This document shows, piece by piece, positions 36,791-48,700 of a DNA stretch of 64,000 nt. Within the stretch, counting starts at the first letter, position 1. Every line of letters starts with the position of its first letter. Made by a program: the position numbers and the translations under genes. Source of the DNA: Brachypodius melanocephalos (taxonomy: Eukaryota; Chordata; Aves; Passeriformes; Pycnonotidae); contig VZSR01001651.1 in assembly GCA_013398615.1 (NCBI GenBank), forward strand, positions 310,454 to 374,453, written 5' to 3'. The notes under the pieces were generated by a model. The model was not told the DNA's origin, searched no databases, and saw only the letters and a list, made by a program, of their open reading frames with translations.

Positions 36791-39700
36791 CTGCCGACAG
36801 AGAGGATGGTGAGGAGGGAGAGGGGCACGGCGCAGCACAGGGGGGATGGGCAGGTGTGGCAAGACGGTGTCACCTGGGGCACGTAGAGCTGGGACACGTG
36901 GAGCTGGGACACCTTGGAGGCTCCAGACTCTGCACCAGCTTGCTCAGGGCATTGTGGATCTGCGAGAACTTGGGTCTCTGGCTGCGGTCCTTCTGCCAGC
37001 AGTTGAGCATCAGCTGGTGCAGGGGTGGCTGGCAGTTGGCCGGGGCGGGCAGGCGGAACCCATCCTCCACAGCCTTCATCACCTGCAGCACACCAGGGGC
37101 TGGGCTCAGGGGCTGCCATGCAAACCCCTGGGGCACACCCCTGGGGCAAACCCCTGGGGCAAGCCTCCCTCCTCACACCCGGCCCTGGAGCAGCAGCAGC
37201 AGCTCCAACAGCAACGGCTGCACTATTGTGGAGTCCCTGCAGCCCCTTGATGTAATACCCAGTCTGGCCTTGGCAGGACAGTCTGTAGAGTCACCTGCCC
37301 AGCCTGACAGAGGGGACTCCCCAGTGGTGCTCTGTACACACCGTTTGTCCCGGTTTCTCCCCTCCCCAATGCCCCTGGCCCTGTGGTTTCTCCTTTCCTC
37401 TGTGTCTCCCTTGGTTGTGGGACCCTGGTGACCGGCCCTGCTCTCCCTATAGGGCACAGACCTTACCCACCCTTTGCTCTGCCCCCATACCTCAAGGTCA
37501 TTGCCTGCTGAACCTCATACCTAAACCTGGCACATGTTCACCCCTTTTGCTCTGGATTTCCCTTCAGCTCCTGGAAATAAACCTGGCTGGGGCTGATCTG
37601 GTGCAAGGGCCTTCTGCCTCTCCTTGCTGAGCCAGCCTCACGGCATGTGTGGATGTGTGAGCCTGACTGCTCTGCCTCAGTTTCCCCAAGTGGCCTTTCC
37701 ACCAGAGAGGCTTATTGGGGTCTATGCTCCATCTCCACTCCTAAACAACATGATGTCACACACCATTATGCACGGTGAAGCTGCAGGGCACTCACATCCT
37801 GGTGGGACATATCCCAGTAGGGTCTCTCTCCGTAGGACATGACCTCCCACATGACGATCCCAAAGCTCCACACGTCGCTGGCAGGGCTGAAGTGGTGATA
37901 CTGGATGGCCTCAGGGGCTGACCACAGCACCAGGCTCTTCCCACGCTACACAGGCAGAAGGGCAGGAGTGATTTACTTCCCCAGGAGGATGTGGCCAAGA
38001 CACCCAGGCAGACATTCACTGCTCATCGTGCCCTGCCTGGCACCACAGGGTGGACACCGAGCAAACCCGTGTGCCATGAGCACATTTAGGACTAAGAGAA
38101 AAGTGTTTCCTCAGTTTGTTTAAAATGTCACTGCAACTATATGCTACACAGGAGTGTGAGTCCTGAAATATTAATGGGAGAGAAGAATGTCCCCAGGAAG
38201 AGCTGATGGCATTTTGTACATTAATATTTAACAAAAACCACCTCTCAGCTGTACAAATACAAGTCCTGCTGCCCTGATTTGTGCAGCGAGGTTGTGGCTG
38301 GACCAGGCATGGTGCCAAGCCACTGCTGTGCATTTCCCTGACCAAGCACATTGGATTTCCACCTCAGTAAGAAGATCAAGGTGCAGAGTCCCTGTTCATA
38401 CTTTAAGAAGAAAATGGGAGCCTAGCAAAAGTGTTGACAACAGAATGTGGAAATGCAGCTCACCATGGTGGAGAAGATGGTTTCCATCTTGTCCTCCTGT
38501 GGCTGTCTGAACCCTGTGATCTTGCACGCCAGGCTGCTGCTCACGAGGACCTTGTGGGCAGCAAGGCTTTTGTGCACATAGCCCATCTCTGCCAGGTATG
38601 CCATGCCAGAGGCAATACCCTGCAGCATGCAGATGAGCTGGGTGCCTGTGAACTGCCCCTCGTGTTTCTGTGACAGCAGAGCAGGAAAAGCCAAAGGTCA
38701 GTGATGGGAACATGGCCAGGAGAGTCCCAGCTAGGCAGACACCCCAGTACTCACTCTGAGAAAGGAGTCCAGCAGACCATTCCCCATGTACTCCATCACT
38801 ATCATCATGGTGCTCCCTGCACAGACAGACAAGCAGCAGGGTGTGAGTGCCACCATCATTCAGGCAGTTCTGACTCTGCAGGGGTTAAAAATCCAGGTGC
38901 CAAGCCCTGCACTGCCTGGCTTTTGGGGAAGATAAGATGTTATCCCAGCCAGGTTGTAATGAGCTCTAGGTCCAAGGCATCCCTGTTATCCCCAGCTAGG
39001 AATGGATTCCAGTATCAGAAGTTCCTTTCATCAGGATTCTGAAGCACATCACAAAGGACAGCACAGCCCAGTGAAAGCAAAAGCAACCAGAATACTTCCT
39101 TTCCTAATAAAAAGCCAAATCAGAATCAACTCATATGCTCTGGTTTCTTTGGATTTACATGAATATCCATTTAACTATTGTATCCACAGCCTGGTTCTGC
39201 ACACGTGCTCATGGGTGAGAGCTGGAGCAGCCAGCTTCATCTGTTTTACTGACAGAACCTCGCTTCAATTTACTTTTACTAAGAGCACACATTCTTGGCT
39301 GCTAAGCCAGTCCCACTACCTACATTTATTAATCCAGCTGGAAGCCTTTTATTAATCACCAGCATGCAAACCCAGCTGATGCACGTGGCAACAGCTGCTC
39401 TCCAGACATCCAACAGCACCTCCAGCACTCCTGCAGTGCAGCATTTTAAACCCATTCCTGCACCGGAGCCTCCTGGGAGCCACGTACCTCTGGTGATGAC
39501 CCCCTCGAGGCGGATGACATTGGAGTGGTCAAACTGGCCCATGGTGCAAGCCTCGGCCAGGAAGGAGCGCTGCTGCTTCTCGGAGCAGCCAGCCCGCAGC
39601 GTCTGGATGGCCACGGGCAGCTCCCGCTTGCTGGGCAGCTTCAGGCAGCCCCGGCACATCTCCCCAAACTCTCCTGCACGGCAGAGGAATGCTGTTGTTG

Positions 39701-42700
39701 TTGTTGGGATGGTCACAACACACAAAGTAGGGTGATACAATTTTCTTTCTGTTTACTACGGCCGCACGCTCTCTTTTATACCGTTTTTACAAGCCGCTAA
39801 TTGGTTAACAGCTTTCTTGTTAATTGTTCTATTGGTTAGTAAAAGGTATTTTACTTGTCCATCAAAATCTATCTATTCTTGGATTGTTTAGGTATTTTCT
39901 TTACTGATTCTCGTGGGACAAATCCCTTGTTGTCACAGGCGCACTTATTTTTCACCCTCAGAATAGATTGTTGTGTTAAAGGAACTTCTCATTCTCAAAA
40001 TAGCTTCATATGGGGATTTGCAAATTGCCTGTTAGCTGCACTTAGAAGAAATGACAGGCTAGCTCTTTACCCTGTTCCTACAGAGAAATGGGTTAAACAG
40101 ATCCATGGCAGGACTGCTGCCACTCCCATCAGGTCATCCTGAGCATCATTCCACTCCTCTGCTGACCCAGAGCCTCTCTCTCACGGAGAGAGTTGTTCTC
40201 TCCACGCTCAGCTTCAGTACATATCGTGTTATATCCCATGAGAGGAGGATTAACACCCTGTCACTGAGGTCATGCTCTAGGCCTGGCTAGTTCTGCCTCC
40301 TGGTCTGCTCCCCACAGAGCTGGACACAGCAGGGCTGGAAAGTTCCTGCAATCCTTGAGGAAGAACATCCCACTGCACAGCTATGCTCTCCACAACAGGA
40401 GCTAAGGAATTCCCAACATAAAAAAACAATATTGGCTTTACAGCAAAAAGCATGTAGCTATGAACAGCTTTATTGATTTGAAAATCAGGTTCTTGTTAGG
40501 TCAGCAGTGAGACAAACACACTCCCAAATTCCTTAGATTTAAATGTCTTCCCTACTAATTTCTTTCTCGATTTTTCAAATACCACATTGCTCATGAAAGG
40601 TACATGGGGCTCCTCTGAGATGCTCCACACTGCAGTCAGAGGCAACCTCATGCCCTCCTCAGTGTCCTCTCCCCTTCAACACTGTCCTTCAGCTGCAGGC
40701 AAAGCCCTTCCCTCCTCCCTTCCTCCACCTCTGCTGCTGCTACAGCTGAATTTATCTTTAGGGAGAGAAATGACAAAGAACGATCACGTTTCCCACGTTC
40801 TGGCACACAGTAGCCATTAAGGCTCTGGGGTCCAGTCAGGTGATTTTAATTTGCCTTTAAGTTTTGGGCAGTGAAGTTGATGAAAATCGATAAATCACTA
40901 GGTTCACTTATTTATAAATAGTTTTCACGCTGCTGTCAAACTGCCCAGATGCAGATAATTGCTGATGCTTTCTGGTCTGTGTGGCGTTCGCTTGGCTCTG
41001 CTCAGTGCCTCAGGAAAACACCAAGAACGTGGAACAAAGCTTCTGGATAAAATGCTCACCCCTAAGCTGCAGGCAGGTGTCCCCAGGACTGGAGCAATGC
41101 CATGGCCCAGTGGAAGGGGAGCACAGCAGCACAGACCATGGCATGGCCACTGTTGGATCTAATCACCAATAACAGGTGACTGAGAGGCATTCCACGAGTT
41201 TTTTATTTCATTATCAGTCTCAGAGACATAAAAAGATGGTAAAACTCATGTCATAGCAACAGAAGCCAAAGTTCTCCTTTTTACAAGGCCTTTTAAAAGC
41301 TTTTTAGCCAATAGGCTGATGCTAAAAGCCTACAAGCATCTATTTAAGCAAATTAATAAACAATATATGTATACCTTAGAGCATACAGTAGTTGCTGTAA
41401 GGCCACCACCCCCTGGAACTTGCCTGTCCTGATAATCCTCTCAATTTTGATGCTGGCATTATCCAGTTCCTTGGCAAAGAGGTGCACAGCCTGCATGGGG
41501 TCCTCACAGGTGTTGGGGTCAATGTATGTCCTCCTGGTGGGTATTTTAACTGCAGGAAAGGCAGAAAGGGCAGGTGAGAGGGGCTTGGCAGAACTTCCAC
41601 CCACCCACCCTGGGAAACACTGTCCCAGCTTATCCATCTCTTGGTCTGTGGCCAGAATCAAAGTACCACCTTTCTATAAGCAAAGCAAAAGACTCAGTTC
41701 TAAGGTTTCTAAGAATTTTTTTTTTTAGGATTGAGTGAATCCAACTGCTCTGCTCCACTGCCACAACCCCTGGGTAAAGGAGAGCAGCCCCTTTGCTCCA
41801 GTGAAGCTCCCACCTTCCAAAGCCAAGTGAAATGGTCAAGGCAGGCTCTTCTACTTCTGAGGTGCTTTGGGGAACAGAAAAGCATGTGTGCACTCCATGG
41901 GCACGTGCCAGGAATCAAATAAACTCATCAGTCCCAACATCCGAATTCCCTCTGACAACTGTTGTCTGTAAAATTATTGCTGCTCAATAATCCAGAGTAG
42001 CCCCAGAAAACAAGTCTGTTTGCTCACGTTCATGAGAAGCTGACAGAATAATTTATACACCCCCTGCAAGCTGCATGAATCCCCATTTCCCCTGGCATGC
42101 AGTGACCCACATGCAGGAAGGACAGACATTGGCACATGAAACTATCAAGCCTATGGTCCTCAGAGAGCCCTGCTGTGCCAGCCCCTGCTCTGGGATAACA
42201 CAGCATGACAACACTTCAAAAGTGAAGGCTCAGGGCTGCTTTGGTGGGTTATTAACAGTGATAAATACAGGGATCCCACAGCCACACTGCTGTGACAGCT
42301 GGGTGTCACTTACAGTGGAAGTACAGCTCCTCATCCCCGTCCTGGCTGGCTTTGCTGTAGCCACACTGCCTGCAAAGAGAGCCAAGATGCACAGAAGAGA
42401 ATGAAGGAGGAGTATCTCCTTACCCCAGGTGAGACCCTCCTGGCCCGTGCCTGGCCCTGCTCACCTCCTCCAGACCATCACACCGACCACCAGGGACACC
42501 AGCACCGTCAGCCCCACGATGGCCACCACGGTGATGATGAGGATGGGGCTCTGCTCACTGGAGGCCACTGTCACTGCAGGAGGGAAGCAGAGCCATCATC
42601 AACGTGCTCTGGGGCAGGTTGGAGGAGAGGAGCTGCCTTGGTCACTGCTCCCATGGCCAGCCTGTCCTCCAGAAGACACAGGGAGTAGCCACCTGGCTGC

Positions 42701-45700
42701 TTTTCACCATCCTCACAATAATTCGTGTTCTGGTTCAGCTTTAGGACCCCAAGCTGGTGGGATCAGTCCGACATGCTGGCAGCACAGACAGAACAACGCT
42801 GCTGCACCAGCTCCTGGTTTTGTTAATCAGAGCTGAGGAAGAATCCTGTTTATCAGAGGAACACATCAAAATTTATGGCCTTACAAATAGTTTTCTTTCA
42901 TCACATTAATCCTTTTTCCTCCTGCTTTTGCAAACAGGAGTATTAGATAGCTACATTCTCTATAAAATTTTTATTGGCTTCAATTAATTCTGAAATGTCT
43001 TCTGTGTGGCAAATGAAGGCAATTTAAAGCCCTGTTAAACACAATCTGTGGGAGCTGTTCTGAGCCAGCCAGCTCAGCCTTGCACTTCCAGCCAGCGAGG
43101 GGGATTGTGCTGAAGCCCAACATCCCTCCAACCCCCTTTGAGTGAAATAAGATGATTTTGGACCACAGTTATGAATGGGAATTTAAAAGGAGAAGTCTCA
43201 GCAGATAACACTAATGCTGGCTGCCCTGAGCCAGCCAAGGAGCAGACAAGCCAAGTTCCTCCTGAGCCAGCAGCGTGAGGCAGGGAGCAGTCATGAGCTG
43301 AGCATGTTTTTGCGCAATCTCAGCCAAAAAGCAGGGACTGTCCCAGCCTTCTCATGAGAAAGGAGCCAGAGAGCAAGTGCCCTCATTGATCCTTCACTGA
43401 GAAAAGACAGGACAGGCAGGGCAGCAAGACCAACCTCATCAAAACCTAATGGGAAAATGCAAGGAGAAGCAAATTCCTGGACAGCACTGGGACAGAGTGG
43501 GTCTCTCCCTTAGACCTGGAGAAGCAGAACCAGAGGAATAGCTGGTGCTCCATGACAGCTGGAGCAGCTGGGACACGAGCAGCAGGCACAGCACCCCCAG
43601 GGCTCAGCTCAGAGCCCTGCCAGGGACAGGAGCCCTGCTGCACTTACACTCTGCCAGTGTCTCCACTTCAATGCCAGGGTTGTAGTTGCCGTAGTCTGGA
43701 GAGGAAGATGTTTTGATTTGGAAAATATAGAGGGTACCAGGCTTCAGGTTATCGACCGTCACGGCCGTTGATGTGGTTTTCACAGTTGAGTAACTTTGAT
43801 CTCTCTGATCCTGTGAAATAATGAGAAACCTGAGATGGAGCTGGACTGACAGCTGAGCCACGGAGCCGGCGTGGCACAGTCAGGACAGCCTGTCCAAAGA
43901 GTCAGCCTCCAAAAGAAACACAAAAAATACATTTACTGGCTGTCTCATGAACAGAAATCATATGGGAAGGTCACAGGAAATGACAGATGAAACTGGATGA
44001 TGCTGTGAAGACATGAAGGCAGAAGCTGGGGTGGTGGGGAGCAGCTGTGCCACCCCACAAGGCAACAATCCCCCTGTGCCAGGCTCAGCTGTGGCACCAG
44101 CCAGCCCTCTCCTGCTCCCTGCTGCAGCCACTGAGTGCTGGAGCAAATCTGTGTGGATTGGTAACCTGGAGCCTTGAGGGGCATCCCAGCCCCACAGTGT
44201 GACACAGNNNNNNNNNNNNNNNNNNNNNNNNNNNNNNNNNNNNNNNNNNNNNNNNNNNNNNNNNNNNNNNNNNNNNNNNNNNNNNNNNNNNNNNNNNNNN
44301 NNNNNNNTCCCAGCCCCACAGTTTAGCTCAGGCATGAGCAGCAGCCACTCCCTGCACTGCTCACATCCCTAGCAAATGTGTTTCCACTCAATACATTTTC
44401 CCCTTTGAATCTTCCCAGTAAAAACAAAAGCTTTAAAAGCCAAGATCAGGAACTAAGTTGATATTCATGTCAGCATCAAGAGCCTCGTTTCAGTGAATAA
44501 CTGATAAACTGAATTTCAGTGCTGTACCCAAGGAGGAAGGGTCCTCATTTCATACCCCAAGTATCATGTTGCTGCAGCCCATTTGCACAGGAATTAACGT
44601 CTCAGCACTCCAGCATTTGCCCTCCCCCACGGATCCCTCCTCTCAAATCTATCAGATGCTGAAAATCACATTAATATGAATCAGCTTCACGGTGGCTTGT
44701 TTCTAAATACAGAAGGCTGACATGTCACCTGCACAGTGTGCCTGACACGCCAGCAGCTCCATAACGAGCCTGAGCACACGCAGATAGGGTAATTTGCAGA
44801 ACTGTGTCATAAACTGCATTCATTTTGATTTAGAGCCTTCCTCCTGCTCTGCCCACTGGTATTTCTCCTAAAATCCCCAACCTACTGCACCTGTCAAACA
44901 GCAGCAGTTTTTAAAATCAAGAACCTGCCATAAGGACATTTGCTGGGTCCCCTCCCATGTAGAAGGGCCACTCAGAGCTCACCACAGGCACAGGTTTGTG
45001 GCTCTCAGTCCCAAACCAGTGCAGATGGTCCAACACTCTCCTAGACAGCAGGCTGGGAATACAGAGAGCATCTCCTCCAGGGTGTGGGAACCCACTGTGG
45101 TGTCCCAGCCCCTGCCTAGCTGGAGTCACAAGGGGGATGGGTGACTCTAGGTGGTGGAGCTGCTACCTATATCCAAATAAGCATCTCCTGTGGAAAAGCC
45201 ACTTGGGGAGAATTCAGGCAAAGCAGTCAAGCCCACACATTACACGTGCCATGGCTAGTTCAGCAAAGAGAGGAAAGAAGGGGCTTTTGTATGAAATCAG
45301 TTCCAGCAAGGTTTATTCCAGGTGCTGAAGGGAAATCAGGAACAAAGACCTGGCCGTGTGCTGTGCACAGGCTTAAGTATGGGGTCAGTGCCCAATGGTC
45401 TGAGGGCACTGGGGTGGTACAAGGGGCAGAGCAAAGGGCAGTGCCCTATAGGGAAAATGAGGCCAGCCACCCGGGGTGCCAACAGGGAAACAGGGAAAGG
45501 AGAAACCACTACAATGAGGGACATATGGGGAAAGCAAACTGGGGTAGGTCACAGTGTGCAAAGCACCCTGGGGAAGGTCCCCTCATTCAGCCTAGGTGGG
45601 GAAGAATTTGTGGTCTATCCTTCCAAGGCAAGACCCTGGGAATTGTCCCGAGGGGTTCGAGGGGCACCACAGGTGACTGGGATCACACAGCACGTGGCAC

Positions 45701-48700
45701 TGTGCTCCTGAGGGAAGACAGGGAAGGACACAGGGCACAAGTAGAGCCCATGCAGAGCCTACCTTCTCAAAGTACTTGACCTCGTACTCGGTGCCATTGG
45801 CAGGGAGGAAGGCTGGTTCCTGCCACGACAGGGACACGCTCTTCTGCTCCACTTTGTCTGTGCGGATGTCGGTGACGGGAGCTGGCACTGGAAATACACA
45901 AAGGAAACGAGCAGTCACTGAGGTGCTGCTTCAGTAGAAAAGAATGTGGATAATTTCACTTAAACAGCTGCAGTGTGGCTTCTGCAGACACCAGTCCCTT
46001 TTCCCTGATTCAGGGCTGGAATAGCTCCAAGCTGGGGACCATCCAATGGGAGAAGATAGTGGTAAAACACAGCAGGTTTGTGATCCATGGGCAGCCTGGA
46101 ACACTGCAATGGAAAACTGGCAAAAATCCTAATAGCACCCTCCACCCTTAGTGCTGCTGAGGGCTCTGAGGATGGGCTCACATCCTGAGGATGGGCTCAC
46201 ATCCTGAGCTCTGAACCCCTGCTTAGGATGTCTGGGAAAGACAAAACACAATCTTTGATTCAGGAGGGCTTATACCAAGGCCTCCTGAACCACCTCACAC
46301 CAGATCTACCCCATGCAACTGCACTGCTGGGAGTATGAACTCCACTCTGAGAGCAGGCTGTGCCTCAGGAGCTGGCTGTGTACTTCTGGTCAGCACAAAC
46401 TCCCTCCCTGCCATGCTTGCATCCATTTAGTTCACCCACTGCAAGATGCACTTGCCAATATTCCCATTTTAACCAGGTTTGGCTCCAAACAAGTCTCCAG
46501 CCTAATGCAGGCAGCAGCTCACAGCCCTCAGGCACTGCAAAAGCTGCATGGGGATGTTGATTGTTTCCAGCTTGTCTTACTTCCCATCAAATCAGGACAT
46601 TCACTGGACCCATCTCTGTCCCACCAAGACTCCTGTAGAGAAGAACAAGTCCCTAGAAAGCAAACTTAAGTATCTGTGAAATTTTGTATTTATTACTTAG
46701 CTCATTAATCTTTGCTGAACTAAAAAGCCCTCGTGATGTTTTATTCATGGTGATTTGCTCCTTGATTCCAAGTCCCTCTGGCTTCCTTTGAGAGTGAGAG
46801 GCATCAGAGGGGCTCCTGTGCAGCTCCCACTGCCCACACACAGCTCCCTCTGACCCACCCCATGGTGTGGGACAGAGTAAAACATTATCCCCCAACACTT
46901 GCCTTGGCTTCTGCTTCTGTGAGATAAGCTAAGTGCTCCTTACAGTGTTGTATGATCCCCATCAATAAAATATCACACAGTTGCCCTCCTGTGTCTCTGA
47001 ATCCAGGAAAAGGACTGGAGAGACCTGAATGTGTGGTCCTGACTGTTAACAAAGTCATCAGCAAAAATCCTACTCACTCACGGATGAGCTTTAGAGCAGA
47101 GCCCATGGTACATGACAGAAAAGCAGATGTCAGCCTCAAACATGCTTAAAAAACATTAAAGAAAATCACACAGTCTATAAAGCATTTCACACTGCGAAAA
47201 AAAATGTGTTTCCCATCAATATTTTAAGCTCTCCTATCATTGCCTCTATTCGAAAAAGCAAACATTAAATTATTCACCACTCTGCCTGATTTTATAAACT
47301 CCATTCATTCCCCTATACGTGGGTTTTCTCCTCTTGATTAACCAGCAGAACAGGCATAAAACTACACATGGCACCATGTCCCTCCCCAGAACAAGTCTCT
47401 GCATCCACCAGCTGCACTCAGTGAGGGACACCAAACACCCCTGCACCCTGCCCTGCTTGTGCCAGGCAGAGCCAGCTCTCCCCTTCCTCACCAGTTACAC
47501 ACAGCCCAACACAGAACACGCTCTGGGCACCATCCCAGGCAGCTCCTGCCTCAGAGATCTCCATTCCAAAGCAGAGACGCTGCCTCACCGGCCAGCAGGC
47601 AGCTCTTTCAAGGCAAAAACCACAGGAGCTCAGATATTTGCCCCAGAGCTGGCTCATCCTGCAGCCCCACTGCCCCATGGTGACTGAATCAGCTCTGGAT
47701 ATACACAGGAAAATCCACTTTGGAGGACCAAATCCAGCTCAAGCCCCTTCTCCAGCCTCAGGAAGGAGGATGCATTCTGGCACTGGTTGCATTATTAATC
47801 AGCAGCAGATTTAAAAGCTCTTTAAGGCAGGAGCCTGGTATTCCTGCTGGGAATACAAATGACAAGGGCCTGGAGTGCACATTTACATGGCTAATGCAGC
47901 TCCACTCCTGCAGGTGAACAGTTCTGCTCACTCCTCAAACACTTTTATTTAGTCCCATGCTGGGGACAGATTATAAAAAACACAGTATTAATTTTGCCAC
48001 CTGCAGACTAAATTGCATCTCTTCTCTTGGCTGCAATTACGAGGAACGATGGACAATTCCCTCCGGTGGCTGCTGGAGGGGAAGGACAGCACAGAGCTGC
48101 ACTTGGAGCTGGATTAGAGAAGCAGGATCTGACAGCTAAATAAGGTCTTGTTTCTTGTTTAATTTTTCCTCTGAACCTGCTTATCAGCAGACAACGTGGT
48201 TGCTGCAAACGACTTCCCAGAGCGCAGCACAGCAGCCACCACTGCCCAGGCATCCCTGGAGCCTCCTTCCTCCTGACCTCTGGCCCCATCCAGCACTCCT
48301 CTGGTGGGCTCCAGTGACAAGGGGCTGCAGACTCAGAGCTCCAAGAAACGATGTGCTGTGAGGAGCAGCTCCCCAGGCTGTCCCTGCCAGCTGTGGCTCC
48401 ATGTCCTGCCCATGCAGGGTCTCCTCCGTGCAGTGGAGTCTTACAAACTCAGCTGGGCAGCCACTACCCCAGGACACCACTTTCTCCCCTTCCTTGCTGA
48501 TAGGCATGGGTTAACCAGCACTGCCACCCCGTGCCAACAGTGCAAAGGCAAGAGGAACCAGGGCAATGGTGCCTGCTGACAGGGCAGCCCCAGCCTCGCA
48601 CTGCCCGGAAGGGGACATTTTCAGCAATAAAAACTGTCAGTGTTCCAAGAAACTCCTGAGCCTCTTGGGTAATTCCCAGCCATCATCTGCATCTGGAGAC

